Shown here piece after piece: positions 17,987 through 27,328 of a stretch of 64,000 bases of DNA (position 1 is its first letter; each line of letters begins with the position of its first letter). The notes below the pieces were generated by a model that was given only the letters and a program-made list of their open reading frames with translations, was not told the origin of the DNA and searched no databases. The DNA is from a virus. The stretch is from positions 19,241 through 83,240 of the IMG/VR virus record IMGVR_UViG_3300013137_000010; one strand, 5' to 3'. The translations under genes and the position numbers were made by a program.

Positions 17987-19005
17987 TAATAGATGAATAT
18001 GTTTTTGTTAAGCCAAACAATCATAGTATAATGCATTATATAAATAAAGGTTATGATGCAAAGTGTAGAAAAGAATTATTAATTAAAGTAGATGATTTGA
18101 CACCTTCATCTAGAGTGAAAGTTAATTGCAAATGTGAGAAATGTGGAAATATTAAAAGTATAAGATATCAAGATTATTATAAATGTTTAAAATTGAATAA
18201 TATATATTTATGTAGTAATTGCAAATTCGAAAAAACAAAAATTACAAATAATGAACGATATGGAAAAGATGATTCTTTTAATATGGAAAAAACGATTAGG
18301 ACTATGAATATTAAATATGGTTGTAATTATTCTTTACAAAATAAAGAAATAAAAAATAAAAAAGAAAATACTTGTGTAGAAAGATATGGTTATAAAAATG
18401 CTTCTGAAAATTACGATATTAAAAATAAAGTAAAACAAACTAATATTAGAATATTTTTAGATATGGATAAGAAACAGTCTATTTTAAATAAAAGAAAAGA
18501 AACATGTATAGAGAAATATGGTGTTGATAATTATAGTAAGACTGAAGAATATAAATTAAAATCAGAAAGTACTTGTATGAAAAAATATGGTTATAAACAT
18601 AATGGATCTGTACCAGAATTAATAAAAAAAAGATTAGAATCTAGAAATATAATTAATTCACAAGAACGAAGTTTATTTTTTTTGTATAAGAAAGATGTGA
18701 ATAAAATTAGTAGAAGGTTCAGTAAAAAATTACTTGAAGAATGGAATGGTTATGATTATTATGATGGAGAATTAATAATAAATAATTTTTTATTAAAGAA
18801 AAATTCAAGATTATATCCATCAATCGATCATAAGATTCCTATTTATTACGGATTTGTTAATAACATCAAACCAGAGATTATTGGTGAAATAGATAATTTA
18901 TGTATTACAAAAAAATATATAAATTCTAGAAAAAAGAATATGATATATGAGCCAAAATTATTAATTAAAATCAAATTGAAAATAGTTGATGATATAATTA
19001 AATAA
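17983..19005 (+). CDS. Putative HNH homing endonuclease with repeated KYGV modules
   Basis: 340 residues. CKCEKCGN and LCSNCK form a metal site at about 50-75. Three or more repeats of the type TCIEKYGVDNYSKTEEYK follow (about 90-210), a DNA-recognition repeat common in phage endonucleases. The C-terminal SIDHKIPIYYGF and NLCITKKYINSRK fit an HNH core with a His-Asp pair. It sits between the unrelated minus-strand operons, in opposite orientation, as expected of a mobile gene. Confidence 0.7.
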   Translation: MIIDEYVFVKPNNHSIMHYINKGYDAKCRKELLIKVDDLTPSSRVKVNCKCEKCGNIKSIRYQDYYKCLKLNNIYLCSNCKFEKTKITNNERYGKDDSFNMEKTIRTMNIKYGCNYSLQNKEIKNKKENTCVERYGYKNASENYDIKNKVKQTNIRIFLDMDKKQSILNKRKETCIEKYGVDNYSKTEEYKLKSESTCMKKYGYKHNGSVPELIKKRLESRNIINSQERSLFFLYKKDVNKISRRFSKKLLEEWNGYDYYDGELIINNFLLKKNSRLYPSIDHKIPIYYGFVNNIKPEIIGEIDNLCITKKYINSRKKNMIYEPKLLIKIKLKIVDDIIK

Positions 19006-19032
19006 AAAAGCCAGTTTTTAACTGGCTTTTTT
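19004..19032. terminator. Bidirectional terminator between convergent genes
   Basis: AAGCCAGTT and AACTGGCTT form a 9-bp stem with a TTT loop, extended by A and T runs on the two sides. It can end both the endonuclease gene and the VWA gene. Confidence 0.8.
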
Positions 19033-19034
19033 AT

Positions 19035-20645
19035 TTAATCTTGCTTATCTATGTCTGTAATTTGTTTAACACGACCATTATCGTGATCTATCGGACATTT
19101 ACTTGCGGTGGACAAAATCAAGGTTTTTGTTTTGATCTTACTGAAATTTAAAGAATCTGTATAGCCATCAGTAAGAATCACCGTGTTATACATATAGATT
19201 TTATTTTTCTTTTCCGCAATAAAATCAAGTCCTGGCATTAGGGAAGTCCCGCCCAATCCCCTGATCCTCATCTTTTCAAGCTCTTTTTTTTCTTTAATTT
19301 TAAGAACCTGCTGAATTTGAGCATCACACTGAATAAGATTAATCTGAATGTCATTCTGGAAGATATAAGAGAGAACTTTTTCAAAACTTCCCCCCATACT
19401 TCCACTAGTATCTAGAAGAACGTTAATTTCATTCTTATATTTTTTGTGACCTTTAAGACCAGAAATACCTCTACGGTTAGGACGAACGATGGTTTTTTCT
19501 TTCTTGGAGCCAAAGATATGATTACTCATAGTTCTTTTAATTTCTTTTAAGTAATCTTTTTTGGTTTTACGAAGTTTATTAAGAATAGATTCAACATCAC
19601 CAGAGTTTAAACCTCTATTTTTCAATTTAGTCATTGCATTCTCAACAATTTCTCTTTTTAATTCCTGAGGAATTTCATCACCAAGATGTGCATCAAGAGT
19701 ATTCTGTTCTTCACGTTCTTCACCTTCAAAAATGGTTTCTAACGAATAGCATTCGGCATCATTTTTACCATATTTACCATATCTATCATTACCTGAAGTA
19801 TCTTTCTGACCCTGACGAGATTTATTATTATGATTTTCGTGACCGCAATTTGGACATTTATTACTCTGGCTATTATCACCACTTTCACCGCCACTTCCAT
19901 CATTACCATTTTCATTATTTTCGTTAGATTTTTCTTTTCCTTTTCCTTTTCCTTTCTGATCTTTCTGATCTTTCTGTTCTTTACCCTCTCCCTCTCCATT
20001 TTCATCACCTGATTTATCTCCAGACTGATCACCTGGCTGATTCATTGGTGAACCACATTTTGGACATTTGTTCGATTCGTTGCGCATTTTCTGAATAGCT
20101 TCTTTATTTTTTTCCTGCCATTCACGTTTCTTATTAACATACCATTCATATAAATCTTCAAAGATTGCTTCACCTTTGTATTCTTTAGGAATAAATAAGG
20201 CACTGTTTCTTTTAAATTCATCTTTAGGAATACTAAGAAATGGCTTAGAACCCTGACCTAATCCCTGCTGCTTCATAATTTCATCATAAATAATTTGATT
20301 GATAATCATGTCTTGAACAATATTAGCAGAGCGTGCATCATAACCAACACTTCTTTTAACATGATCAAATAGAAGATGAAATTCCTCGTGAATTAAGAGG
20401 AAATTAATCTCAGATTGAGGTAATTTGTCAATAAATTTACGATCCCAATAGAAATTCATACCTTTTGATGTAACATTAACACCAGCAGTTGGAATATACG
20501 GATTATTTTTTGATTCGTAAAAATTGATGAACAAAGCAAATTCACCATAATAAGGTAAATTACCAGTCGCCATCATTGCTACTACGGCTTCTGTGAGCTT
20601 TTCGTGCATCTGTCCAGGAATCACATGTTTATAGAAATCAACCAT
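19035..20645 (-). CDS. VWA/metallopeptidase-like protein (DUF2201 type)
   Basis: 536 residues. N-terminal metallopeptidase-like domain with HEEFH (about 86-90) and a second-helix NIVQDMIINQI. A Gly/Lys/Asp/Asn-rich linker (about 190-300) contains two zinc ribbons (CPKCG and CPNCGHENH). The C-terminal VWA domain has a MIDAS motif DTSGSMGGS at about 412-420. This is the architecture of the VWA partner of MoxR-type ATPases, and such an ATPase is encoded at 14219-15493. Both genes have similar host-like promoters. The repetitive linker DNA produces long but meaningless frames on the other strand. Confidence 0.82.
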   Translation of the reverse strand: MVDFYKHVIPGQMHEKLTEAVVAMMATGNLPYYGEFALFINFYESKNNPYIPTAGVNVTSKGMNFYWDRKFIDKLPQSEINFLLIHEEFHLLFDHVKRSVGYDARSANIVQDMIINQIIYDEIMKQQGLGQGSKPFLSIPKDEFKRNSALFIPKEYKGEAIFEDLYEWYVNKKREWQEKNKEAIQKMRNESNKCPKCGSPMNQPGDQSGDKSGDENGEGEGKEQKDQKDQKGKGKGKEKSNENNENGNDGSGGESGDNSQSNKCPNCGHENHNNKSRQGQKDTSGNDRYGKYGKNDAECYSLETIFEGEEREEQNTLDAHLGDEIPQELKREIVENAMTKLKNRGLNSGDVESILNKLRKTKKDYLKEIKRTMSNHIFGSKKEKTIVRPNRRGISGLKGHKKYKNEINVLLDTSGSMGGSFEKVLSYIFQNDIQINLIQCDAQIQQVLKIKEKKELEKMRIRGLGGTSLMPGLDFIAEKKNKIYMYNTVILTDGYTDSLNFSKIKTKTLILSTASKCPIDHDNGRVKQITDIDKQD

Positions 20646-20673
20646 CTTGTTATAATTTTATTTGATTTGAGTA

Positions 20674-20681
20674 CAAATATA
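20674..20681 (-). promoter_or_regulatory. Host-like -7 box (TATATTTG) for the VWA gene
   Basis: TATATTTG on the minus strand about 30 bp before the start codon; the upstream position 19 bp away reads TTTT instead of TTTG. Confidence 0.5.
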
Positions 20682-20720
20682 CGATTAATAATTAAAATAA
20701 AAAAATATTTTCAATATTTT

Positions 20721-21446
20721 TTATGCTGTTTGAATAAGTTTTTTCTTTGACCAATATAACGTAATTAGATAACCACCAATCAATCCACCCAAATGTCCAA
20801 AGTGTCCGATTCCAAATCCTAATACTGGATCTATCAGAGATAGTATACCAAATATGAGTGAGAATAATGCAAATCCATAAACCAGACTCTTAACTTTTAC
20901 AGGTAATACAAAGAAAAGATATACTTTTGTTTCGGGTGAAATAAAAACAAAAGTGGATAATAGTCCACATAATGCTCCGGATGCACCAATAGCAGCACCA
21001 GTTCCAAATAACATCCAAAGAATACCAGATACTAATCCACTTACAAAGTAAATAAATAGAAACTTTCTAGTTCCAATAATTTGTTCAAGTGGGTTTCCAA
21101 ATGACCATAGCATTATCATATTAAATAGTATATGAATAATACCGGCATGAAGGAACATTGATGTTAGTGGCTGATAGAAGGCAAAGTTTTCATCTGAGAT
21201 ATTGTAACTAGCAAAGTTAGTTACAATTGAAGGTACTATATAGCTTATAATAAATATAAGAATATTAGAGAGAATTAAAAATCTAACTGTGTTGGTAGAA
21301 TTACCAATAGAAGTAACTTTATAAATATCTTCTTTTCTCTTCTGTTTTTTCTTCTGTTTTTCTCTATATTCTTGAAAGTCTGTAGTATTAAAAATATTTT
21401 TTATTTCATCTTTTTTTGACGAAAAATCATAATTTTTATTTTTCAT
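20721..21446 (-). CDS. Rhomboid-family intramembrane serine protease
   Basis: 241 residues. A basic, soluble N-terminus of about 50 residues precedes six hydrophobic segments. Catalytic pattern is complete: HILFNM (N109) on TM2, GASGALCG (S156) on TM4 and GHFGHLGG (H218) on TM6. Rhomboids cut membrane proteins within or near their transmembrane helices in the cytoplasmic membrane. Length and order match the minimal bacterial type. It has its own promoter at 21470. Phage-borne rhomboids are rare; possible roles are receptor shaving, superinfection exclusion or release of a host regulator. Confidence 0.9.
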   Translation of the reverse strand: MKNKNYDFSSKKDEIKNIFNTTDFQEYREKQKKKQKRKEDIYKVTSIGNSTNTVRFLILSNILIFIISYIVPSIVTNFASYNISDENFAFYQPLTSMFLHAGIIHILFNMIMLWSFGNPLEQIIGTRKFLFIYFVSGLVSGILWMLFGTGAAIGASGALCGLLSTFVFISPETKVYLFFVLPVKVKSLVYGFALFSLIFGILSLIDPVLGFGIGHFGHLGGLIGGYLITLYWSKKKLIQTA

Positions 21447-21469
21447 TTTATTATTTTTTAATGTGAATA

Positions 21470-21500
21470 CAAAGATAACGTTAATTTCTCATTTGAGAAA
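21470..21500 (-). promoter_or_regulatory. Host-like promoter for the rhomboid gene
   Basis: Minus strand TATCTTTG (21477-21470), with TTTC 19 bp upstream. The bases around the box (AACGTTATCTTTGT) are nearly identical to those of the promoter at 23461. Confidence 0.6.
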
Positions 21501-21501
21501 A

Positions 21502-21753
21502 TTAAATATCATTTCTATCAATTATAGTTTTTGCCGAAAATTTATGCATTTTACTTAATTCTACATGACGCTTTATATACTTCCACTCTTTATTAAGATC
21601 TTTTTTACTGCTTTCTTCAAGTTGCTTATCCAAGAGAAGTTCTATAAAAAAATTTACATTTATAAGATTTTTAAAATGAAGCAAGATAGCATATAAATAC
21701 CATCTTTGTCTCCATAATTTAACATACCATTTTGAACTTTCGTAAGAGATCAT
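21502..21753 (-). CDS. Small protein coupled to the sigma factor
   Basis: 83 residues, with many Trp/Tyr near the N-terminus (WYVKLWRQRWYLY) and a Lys/Glu-rich second half. Its ATG overlaps the end of the sigma factor gene by 4 bp, so it is co-translated with it. Anti-sigma factors are often placed like this, but it has no membrane segment or zinc motif and I recognise no family. Confidence 0.6.
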   Translation of the reverse strand: MISYESSKWYVKLWRQRWYLYAILLHFKNLINVNFFIELLLDKQLEESSKKDLNKEWKYIKRHVELSKMHKFSAKTIIDRNDI

Positions 21754-22385
21754 ATTTCATCTTCGTTACCGTTATGATCTATTTCTTGAAATTTCTTCAT
21801 TACTTTTTTCTTAATGATATTCCTACCTTTTTTTATCTGAGATTTAATGGTAGAAAGATTTATATTTAGCTCTTCTGAAATTTCTTTATAGGCCATACCT
21901 TCTATTTCTCTCATAATAAGAACTTTCTTATATTTAGAGTCTTTTTCTGATAAATTATAAATGGTTTCTTTTATAAGATTTGCTTTTTTTACAAAAATAT
22001 TATATTCATCATTATTTCTTTTACCATCATCGTATGGTATCAAGTTAGATAACTTGAAATTCTCTGCCATCTCTTTATCCAATGAGTTGGTTGGTATTCT
22101 TTCACTATCTTTATGTGCCTTTTTCACAATGTTTTCTGCGATCTTATATATCCAAGTGTTAACCTGTGCACCACCTTCTTCGGGTCTTTTGTATGTGTTA
22201 ATATTTAACAGGGCTTGGATGAAAGCATCTTCAACATGATCTTCAGCAATTTTCGTATCTTTAGTATATCTAGCAATATGCCACATTAATTTTGGTTTGT
22301 TATTTTTGTAAAAGTTTTGGAAATTCTGACCGGTGCGTTCTTCGAACCTAAGTTCGAGTTCATTGATTTTATCGTTTTTCTTCAT
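21750..22385 (-). CDS. ECF-type RNA polymerase sigma factor
   Basis: 211 residues. Region 2 (about 45-95, AEDHVEDAFIQALLNINTY then VNTWIYKIAENIVKKAHK) and region 4 (about 155-200, LIMREIEGMAYKEISEELN then STIKSQIKKGRNIIKK) are both clear; there is no region 1 or 3, as in ECF sigmas. It should direct host RNA polymerase to a subset of phage promoters. T4-like phages use gp55 for late genes, which is a divergent sigma; this protein could fill that role. Its own promoter is host-like (22487-22518), so it can be made early. Confidence 0.88.
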   Translation of the reverse strand: MKKNDKINELELRFEERTGQNFQNFYKNNKPKLMWHIARYTKDTKIAEDHVEDAFIQALLNINTYKRPEEGGAQVNTWIYKIAENIVKKAHKDSERIPTNSLDKEMAENFKLSNLIPYDDGKRNNDEYNIFVKKANLIKETIYNLSEKDSKYKKVLIMREIEGMAYKEISEELNINLSTIKSQIKKGRNIIKKKVMKKFQEIDHNGNEDEI

Positions 22386-22486
22386 ACTTGTTATTTGAAC
22401 TTATATATAGTAAATCTATAACATTTTGTTTATTATTTTTAATTCAAAAAGTTTAAGATTTTTATTTTTTTTTTTAATGCTTAATA

Positions 22487-22518
22487 CAAAGTTAATGCCC
22501 ATTTTTTTATTCTCCAAA
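22487..22518 (-). promoter_or_regulatory. Bacteroidota-type promoter for the sigma factor operon
   Basis: Minus strand TTTG (22518-22515), 20-bp spacer, TAACTTTG (22494-22487), about 100 bp before the sigma factor start. Confidence 0.6.
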
Positions 22519-22531
22519 TTATTTAAAAGAA

Positions 22532-22563
22532 AAAAAGTACTAATTCTAAAATTAGTACTTTTT
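22532..22563 (-). terminator. Intrinsic terminator of the gene at 22578
   Basis: GTACTAAT and ATTAGTAC arms, extended by A/T pairs, with a TCTAAA loop, followed on the minus strand by a T run. It also separates this gene from the sigma factor promoter. Confidence 0.8.
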
Positions 22564-22577
22564 CTGAGAATTTAGTA

Positions 22578-23450
22578 TCATAAACTATCAATAGCTTCTA
22601 TTACCCTTCTTGATTCTCTTGCGATAATAGAAGTGTCCGAATCTTTGAACAGTTCAATATAAGCGCTATAAATAGTTTTGGCATTAATTTCAAAATCATC
22701 AATTCTATCGATATTTGATGCTGTCATATTCATGAGAGTACTGTAGTTCTTTTTGAAACCATATTCATAATAAAGTTTTTTACCGAGTGCACGAAGTTTA
22801 AGTTCCATAGATTTAATTACCTTACCATCTTTATCAAAAAGAAGTGATTTGGCAAAATCAATAATAGAGAAATTTTTATTTTTCAAATCTTCAATAGTTT
22901 TAATATGAAAATCAATATCCATATTGAAATTGATGAGATTATCAGAAAAAGCCTTAATTTTATCAGGAAGAGATGCTTTATAATGTTTGTTACTGAAATT
23001 GGTGAGAATGGTATAGAACAGAGGTCTTTCACCTTTATTACATCTGATCAAGCCAACATTCATTGAAAGAGCTTTGGATTTGTCAGTTGAATTAACGATA
23101 CTAATCATTTTTTCATACCTTTCGTTATCGATATATAATTCATCACCAACAAGCCTAATTTCCTGTACACCACTAGCAGCCTTGAGTGCATATTTTTCAG
23201 GATTGAAATAATTCAGAATTTCAGAAACAATAGTTTTTGAAAAATTTGTAAAATCAAAATTATAATAAATTTTAGATACTTCAACTCTGCAAATTTCACG
23301 ACCATCATAACTAGTTATTAACCAACCGTCTTCAATTTTGTTGGAAAATTTATCAAGATCTTCGTTAATTTTAACTGAATCAAAAACTTTAGTGATTGCT
23401 ACTGACCTGTTGTAGAAGTAATTTTTTCTCATAGTTTTATTTTTTATCAT
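22578..23450 (-). CDS. DUF932-like phage protein, tentative
   Basis: 290 residues, cytoplasmic. The segment ERYEKMISIVNSTDKSKA then LIRCNKGERPLF resembles the NS.DGS...R..C pattern of DUF932 proteins, which are frequent in phages and plasmids and of unknown function. The rest is mixed alpha/beta with no other motif. A perfect host-like promoter and its own terminator make it a monocistronic early-type gene. Confidence 0.6.
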   Translation of the reverse strand: MIKNKTMRKNYFYNRSVAITKVFDSVKINEDLDKFSNKIEDGWLITSYDGREICRVEVSKIYYNFDFTNFSKTIVSEILNYFNPEKYALKAASGVQEIRLVGDELYIDNERYEKMISIVNSTDKSKALSMNVGLIRCNKGERPLFYTILTNFSNKHYKASLPDKIKAFSDNLINFNMDIDFHIKTIEDLKNKNFSIIDFAKSLLFDKDGKVIKSMELKLRALGKKLYYEYGFKKNYSTLMNMTASNIDRIDDFEINAKTIYSAYIELFKDSDTSIIARESRRVIEAIDSL

Positions 23451-23460
23451 TTTGATAACA

Positions 23461-23491
23461 CAAAGATAACGTTATTTTTTTATCTGGCAAA
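23461..23491 (-). promoter_or_regulatory. Bacteroidota-type promoter
   Basis: Minus strand TTTG (23491-23488), 19-bp spacer, TATCTTTG (23468-23461), 10 bp before the start codon at 23450. Both boxes match the consensus exactly. Confidence 0.75.
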
Positions 23492-23636
23492 ATTTAAATG
23501 GTATATCTTGCATGTTTTTTTAACTTTTTTTTTAAAAATAGAATTAATATATAATAGAAGTAAAAAGAAGCCAGCTAAAAATTGATTTTTTTTACAAAAA
23601 TATTTTAATATATACATAAAAAATAATTTTTAAATT

Positions 23637-26600
23637 ATGCCAATTAAAGACAAAGATTTCGGAAAATACAAAAGGCCAGGTGTTTTCATTAATGAGATTG
23701 ATGACAGTATTATAGAACTTCCAGTACAGGATGTTCTTATTAATCTTGTCCCAGGGTTTTCTAAAAAAGGACCTTTTAACGCACCAATTTATGTAACAAA
23801 TCCAACTGATTTTACTGCTATTTTTGGTGACGATGATAGACGATTAGAAAACAAAGGATCATTTTTTCACAAAACAGTAAAACAAATGTTGAAAAGTGGA
23901 CCAGTTTGGGCACTTAATCTCCTAGCAACCAATCCAAATAGAGATAAGGTTGAATGGCAAACTATTTCAGTTTCTTCTCAGTATCAGAATAGTGATGTTA
24001 AAAGCTCAGCTTACGAATCATTTTTCAATAGACAAGATTTCTGGGAAAGAGATCCAGATGCTTTTATGAATGTTGTAAAAGCTAATAACTATGGTGTTCA
24101 AGATAATCAAAGACTTTTACATATTACTAACATGGGTGATAAAGATATCACTGTTTTTATGTATAAGTCAGATATAACTGGTTTTGACGTAACCGCAGAA
24201 GAATGGTACGGTGATAGAACAAAAGTTCCAGCGTATATCGATTATAGAGAATGGATTTCAGATTATATGGTAACTGTGTTAGTGTTGGCTGGTGATTGGT
24301 CAGATTATAGAACCTTATCAAATGATACTACTTATGGTAACTATTTCAATAGAAATGGTTTAATTAAAACTGAGGTTGATAATTTTATCAATGAGAGAAC
24401 CGTAACCGTTCTTGCTAAATACGATTGTTCATTAATACCTTATTTCAAAGATTTGAACGATAGAGACATGTACATTAAAAATATCGTAAATAATAATACC
24501 GATAAAACTGGTTTATTCTGTACCTATAATGAAGACTCATTATTAGAAGCAGATTTCAAACTTGGTAACCTTGATATTATTGGTGATGTTTTAGTTGGAC
24601 AAGATATTAGTAGTATTAAATTTATGTCTTACGAAACTACACTTAAAGAAGAGTTAACATACTCACAAAAATATCTAGATTCAAGCAATAATGTTATTAC
24701 TAACGATATTAATAGCTATAATCAAGATTATTTAAATAGTGGTGTTAATGATAGATCTGGTGTATTCACTAATGGACATACATTTGATATATATTTTAAT
24801 TCTGGCTCAACCGTAACTGGAACGACAACTTGTACAATTGAATTCGCAGACGGTGGAACTGATACTTATTATGTTATTAATGGTTCCGTTGTTAGTGGAT
24901 TTACTACCACTTCAATTGAATTAAGTAGTGTAACATATACCGTTGGATCAAGATATGATGTTTTATATCTTACTAACGATAATTCTGTTAACATACTCTA
25001 CGGTACATCTTCTAATCTATATACTGGTGCAGTTAAACCAGATTACAATTATAGTTTAGCAAGTACTATTATATTAGGTTATGTACATCATCTTAAATCA
25101 GGTACAACCTATACTCTTGATTATTACCCAGTAACTGTTAATTCAACAGCAGGTTCAGCTTCATATGTAGCACTTGGTAAAACTACAGGTTACCAAACCA
25201 CTATAACAGATAGTTATGATACATTAGGAACCTATATGCTTATTGAGTTTCTTGGTACATCAGGACAAACAGGTGTATATAACGATTATGAATATCTCAG
25301 ACTAATGCAAGGTTTTACTGAAATTTATGATAATATCTCAACTCAGAGTGTTATGATTAAAACAACTGGTGGTACTTTTGATACTGGTGATAAGGTTCCA
25401 GTTGTTTCGGTAATTCCAATTGAGGCAACCACAACATCAAACTCAAAAATTAAAATTTATTGTGATACTCCATCTTCATGCTATTCAGGAACCTCATTCT
25501 TACTTTACTATGTTGATAATGAGTTCTTATTACATGATAGTGTTATAAATACAGATACATTATTAACCAGATATGATGTTTTAGGTACAACTACTAAAAA
25601 TGGTATCGTTGCAACTTATTCACAATTATATCAAGATTATTATAATGGTGTAATTAATAACTTGGATTATTTCTATGTAAATAACAATAGCGGAACTACT
25701 AATAAGGTATACTTAAAAATGTATCTTGATCAAAACAATCTTCTTACTGTTAACTTCTTATCAGCTTTAGATCCAGATGTTGCTTATGAAGTTATCCAGT
25801 CAGATTGGTCAGATGTAACCAAATATGATTACGATTTAATCTTACATTCAAATAAATCAAACTGGCAACAATCAGTAGAAATTGAAGAATGGTATGGTGA
25901 TGATCTTACAACTTGTCAACAAATTAAAGTTGATAAAAATAGATACTCAGAAGTTACTAAGGGTAGTTTCTTAGCTGCTTATTATGATGAATCATATTGG
26001 GCTGCACCTAGTGGACCAGGTTATCTTGAAGGATCAGTTCCAAGAAAATTCACTAGAGTAATCAAAGTACAAAACGATCCAACCGATGTTAACGCTAAGA
26101 TCCTTTATGCTGATGCTCCAATTAGAATTGTTGATTATAATATCGTAACTGGTACAACTGAAGTAGATTATCAAACATTCACATACCCATCAATTGATGT
26201 TTATGTTGATGAATATAAAGCTTTGGTAATTTCACCATTCGTTGTTCACACAGATTCAATTCCAAACGGTACAGATGAAAGACAAAATTCGATTCTTAAT
26301 GTTATCGCAAAAGATACAAATCTTGCTAAAGGCTTAGCTGATAAGAATAAAATATCTTGGAGATACCTTGTAGATTCTTTCGGTTTAGGACTTGTACCTA
26401 TGGACGGATTCGGTTCAAAACAACAACTTGCTGATATTTGCGGTATGAAAATGAACTGTTTAGGTTTCATCAATATGCCAAGTGCAAAAATATTCAGAGA
26501 GTCAACTAATCCATCGTTTACTAATGATGATGGTACTCTTAATCTTGAATATGTTAAAGATGGTGCCGATGATAGCAAAAACCCAGATTTCTACTATCAA

Positions 26601-27278
26601 TTTGCACAAAAACATGGTGAAATCAATGGTAGTAGCTGTGTTGGATACTTCTTCCCATATATTAAAATATATGACAATGGTATTCCAAAATGGGTTCCAC
26701 CAGCAATGTTCGCAGCAACAACTTATATGAATAAATTCGTATCTAATGTTGCTGGTATGTTGCCTTGGACAATTGCAGCAGGTATTACAAACGGTAGAGT
26801 TAATAATATAACTAAGACCGAAATGGACTTCACAAATACCGATCTTGAGAACTTACACGCAATGGGCGCTAACCCAATTGTATATAAGATTAATAACGGT
26901 TATTGTATTAATGACGAATCAACCGCTCAAATCTTTCCATATAGTTCACTTAGTTTCATGCATTCAAGAGAAGTTCTTATCGAACTTGAAAATAGACTGT
27001 ATGATATGTTATTGAAATATCAATGGAGCTTCAATACACCTGAGATTAGAGCCGAGATTAAATATCGCGCAGATAAAATCTGTAAAGATATGTTAGATAA
27101 CGACGCATTCTACGATTTCTGGAACGTTTGCGACGAAACCAATAACACAGATTATGTTATTGACCTACAGATGGGTGTGTTGGATACTTACGTGGAAATA
27201 ATAAAAGGAATGGGTATTATTGTAAATAATATCACAATCTTGAAAAAAGGTGATATTCAATCAATGGGATTTAGATAA
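23637..27278 (+). CDS. Tail sheath protein (gp18-like) with a large insertion
   Basis: 1213 residues; T4 gp18 has 659. The N-terminus (KRPGVFINEIDDSIIELPV, then LVPGFSKKGPFNAP) and the C-terminus (residues about 1050-1213, with NRLYDMLLKYQWSFNTPEIR, then DMLDNDAFYDFWNVCDE) are typical sheath polymerisation domains. The middle (about 340-830) is rich in Thr, Ser, Tyr and Gly and reads as beta domains inserted in the surface-exposed part. The sheath contracts to drive the tube through the envelope. A TATACATAAA box lies 25 bp upstream. The next plus-strand tail gene is the tube at 29990, after a mobile gene and the dNK gene. Confidence 0.88.
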   Translation: MPIKDKDFGKYKRPGVFINEIDDSIIELPVQDVLINLVPGFSKKGPFNAPIYVTNPTDFTAIFGDDDRRLENKGSFFHKTVKQMLKSGPVWALNLLATNPNRDKVEWQTISVSSQYQNSDVKSSAYESFFNRQDFWERDPDAFMNVVKANNYGVQDNQRLLHITNMGDKDITVFMYKSDITGFDVTAEEWYGDRTKVPAYIDYREWISDYMVTVLVLAGDWSDYRTLSNDTTYGNYFNRNGLIKTEVDNFINERTVTVLAKYDCSLIPYFKDLNDRDMYIKNIVNNNTDKTGLFCTYNEDSLLEADFKLGNLDIIGDVLVGQDISSIKFMSYETTLKEELTYSQKYLDSSNNVITNDINSYNQDYLNSGVNDRSGVFTNGHTFDIYFNSGSTVTGTTTCTIEFADGGTDTYYVINGSVVSGFTTTSIELSSVTYTVGSRYDVLYLTNDNSVNILYGTSSNLYTGAVKPDYNYSLASTIILGYVHHLKSGTTYTLDYYPVTVNSTAGSASYVALGKTTGYQTTITDSYDTLGTYMLIEFLGTSGQTGVYNDYEYLRLMQGFTEIYDNISTQSVMIKTTGGTFDTGDKVPVVSVIPIEATTTSNSKIKIYCDTPSSCYSGTSFLLYYVDNEFLLHDSVINTDTLLTRYDVLGTTTKNGIVATYSQLYQDYYNGVINNLDYFYVNNNSGTTNKVYLKMYLDQNNLLTVNFLSALDPDVAYEVIQSDWSDVTKYDYDLILHSNKSNWQQSVEIEEWYGDDLTTCQQIKVDKNRYSEVTKGSFLAAYYDESYWAAPSGPGYLEGSVPRKFTRVIKVQNDPTDVNAKILYADAPIRIVDYNIVTGTTEVDYQTFTYPSIDVYVDEYKALVISPFVVHTDSIPNGTDERQNSILNVIAKDTNLAKGLADKNKISWRYLVDSFGLGLVPMDGFGSKQQLADICGMKMNCLGFINMPSAKIFRESTNPSFTNDDGTLNLEYVKDGADDSKNPDFYYQFAQKHGEINGSSCVGYFFPYIKIYDNGIPKWVPPAMFAATTYMNKFVSNVAGMLPWTIAAGITNGRVNNITKTEMDFTNTDLENLHAMGANPIVYKINNGYCINDESTAQIFPYSSLSFMHSREVLIELENRLYDMLLKYQWSFNTPEIRAEIKYRADKICKDMLDNDAFYDFWNVCDETNNTDYVIDLQMGVLDTYVEIIKGMGIIVNNITILKKGDIQSMGFR

Positions 27279-27300
27279 GATCATCTAAATATGGTTAATA

Positions 27301-27328
27301 AAAAGAGGAAGATTAATCTTCCTCTTTT
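27301..27328. terminator. Bidirectional terminator after the sheath gene
   Basis: A perfect palindrome (AAAAGAGGAAGATT and its complement, no spare loop) bordered by A and T runs lies between the convergent sheath and endonuclease genes. Confidence 0.85.

Noticed and set aside
19634-20032. Several long frames opposite and beside the linker of the VWA gene
   Set aside because: They arise from low-complexity Lys/Gly/Asp coding and have no protein-like composition.
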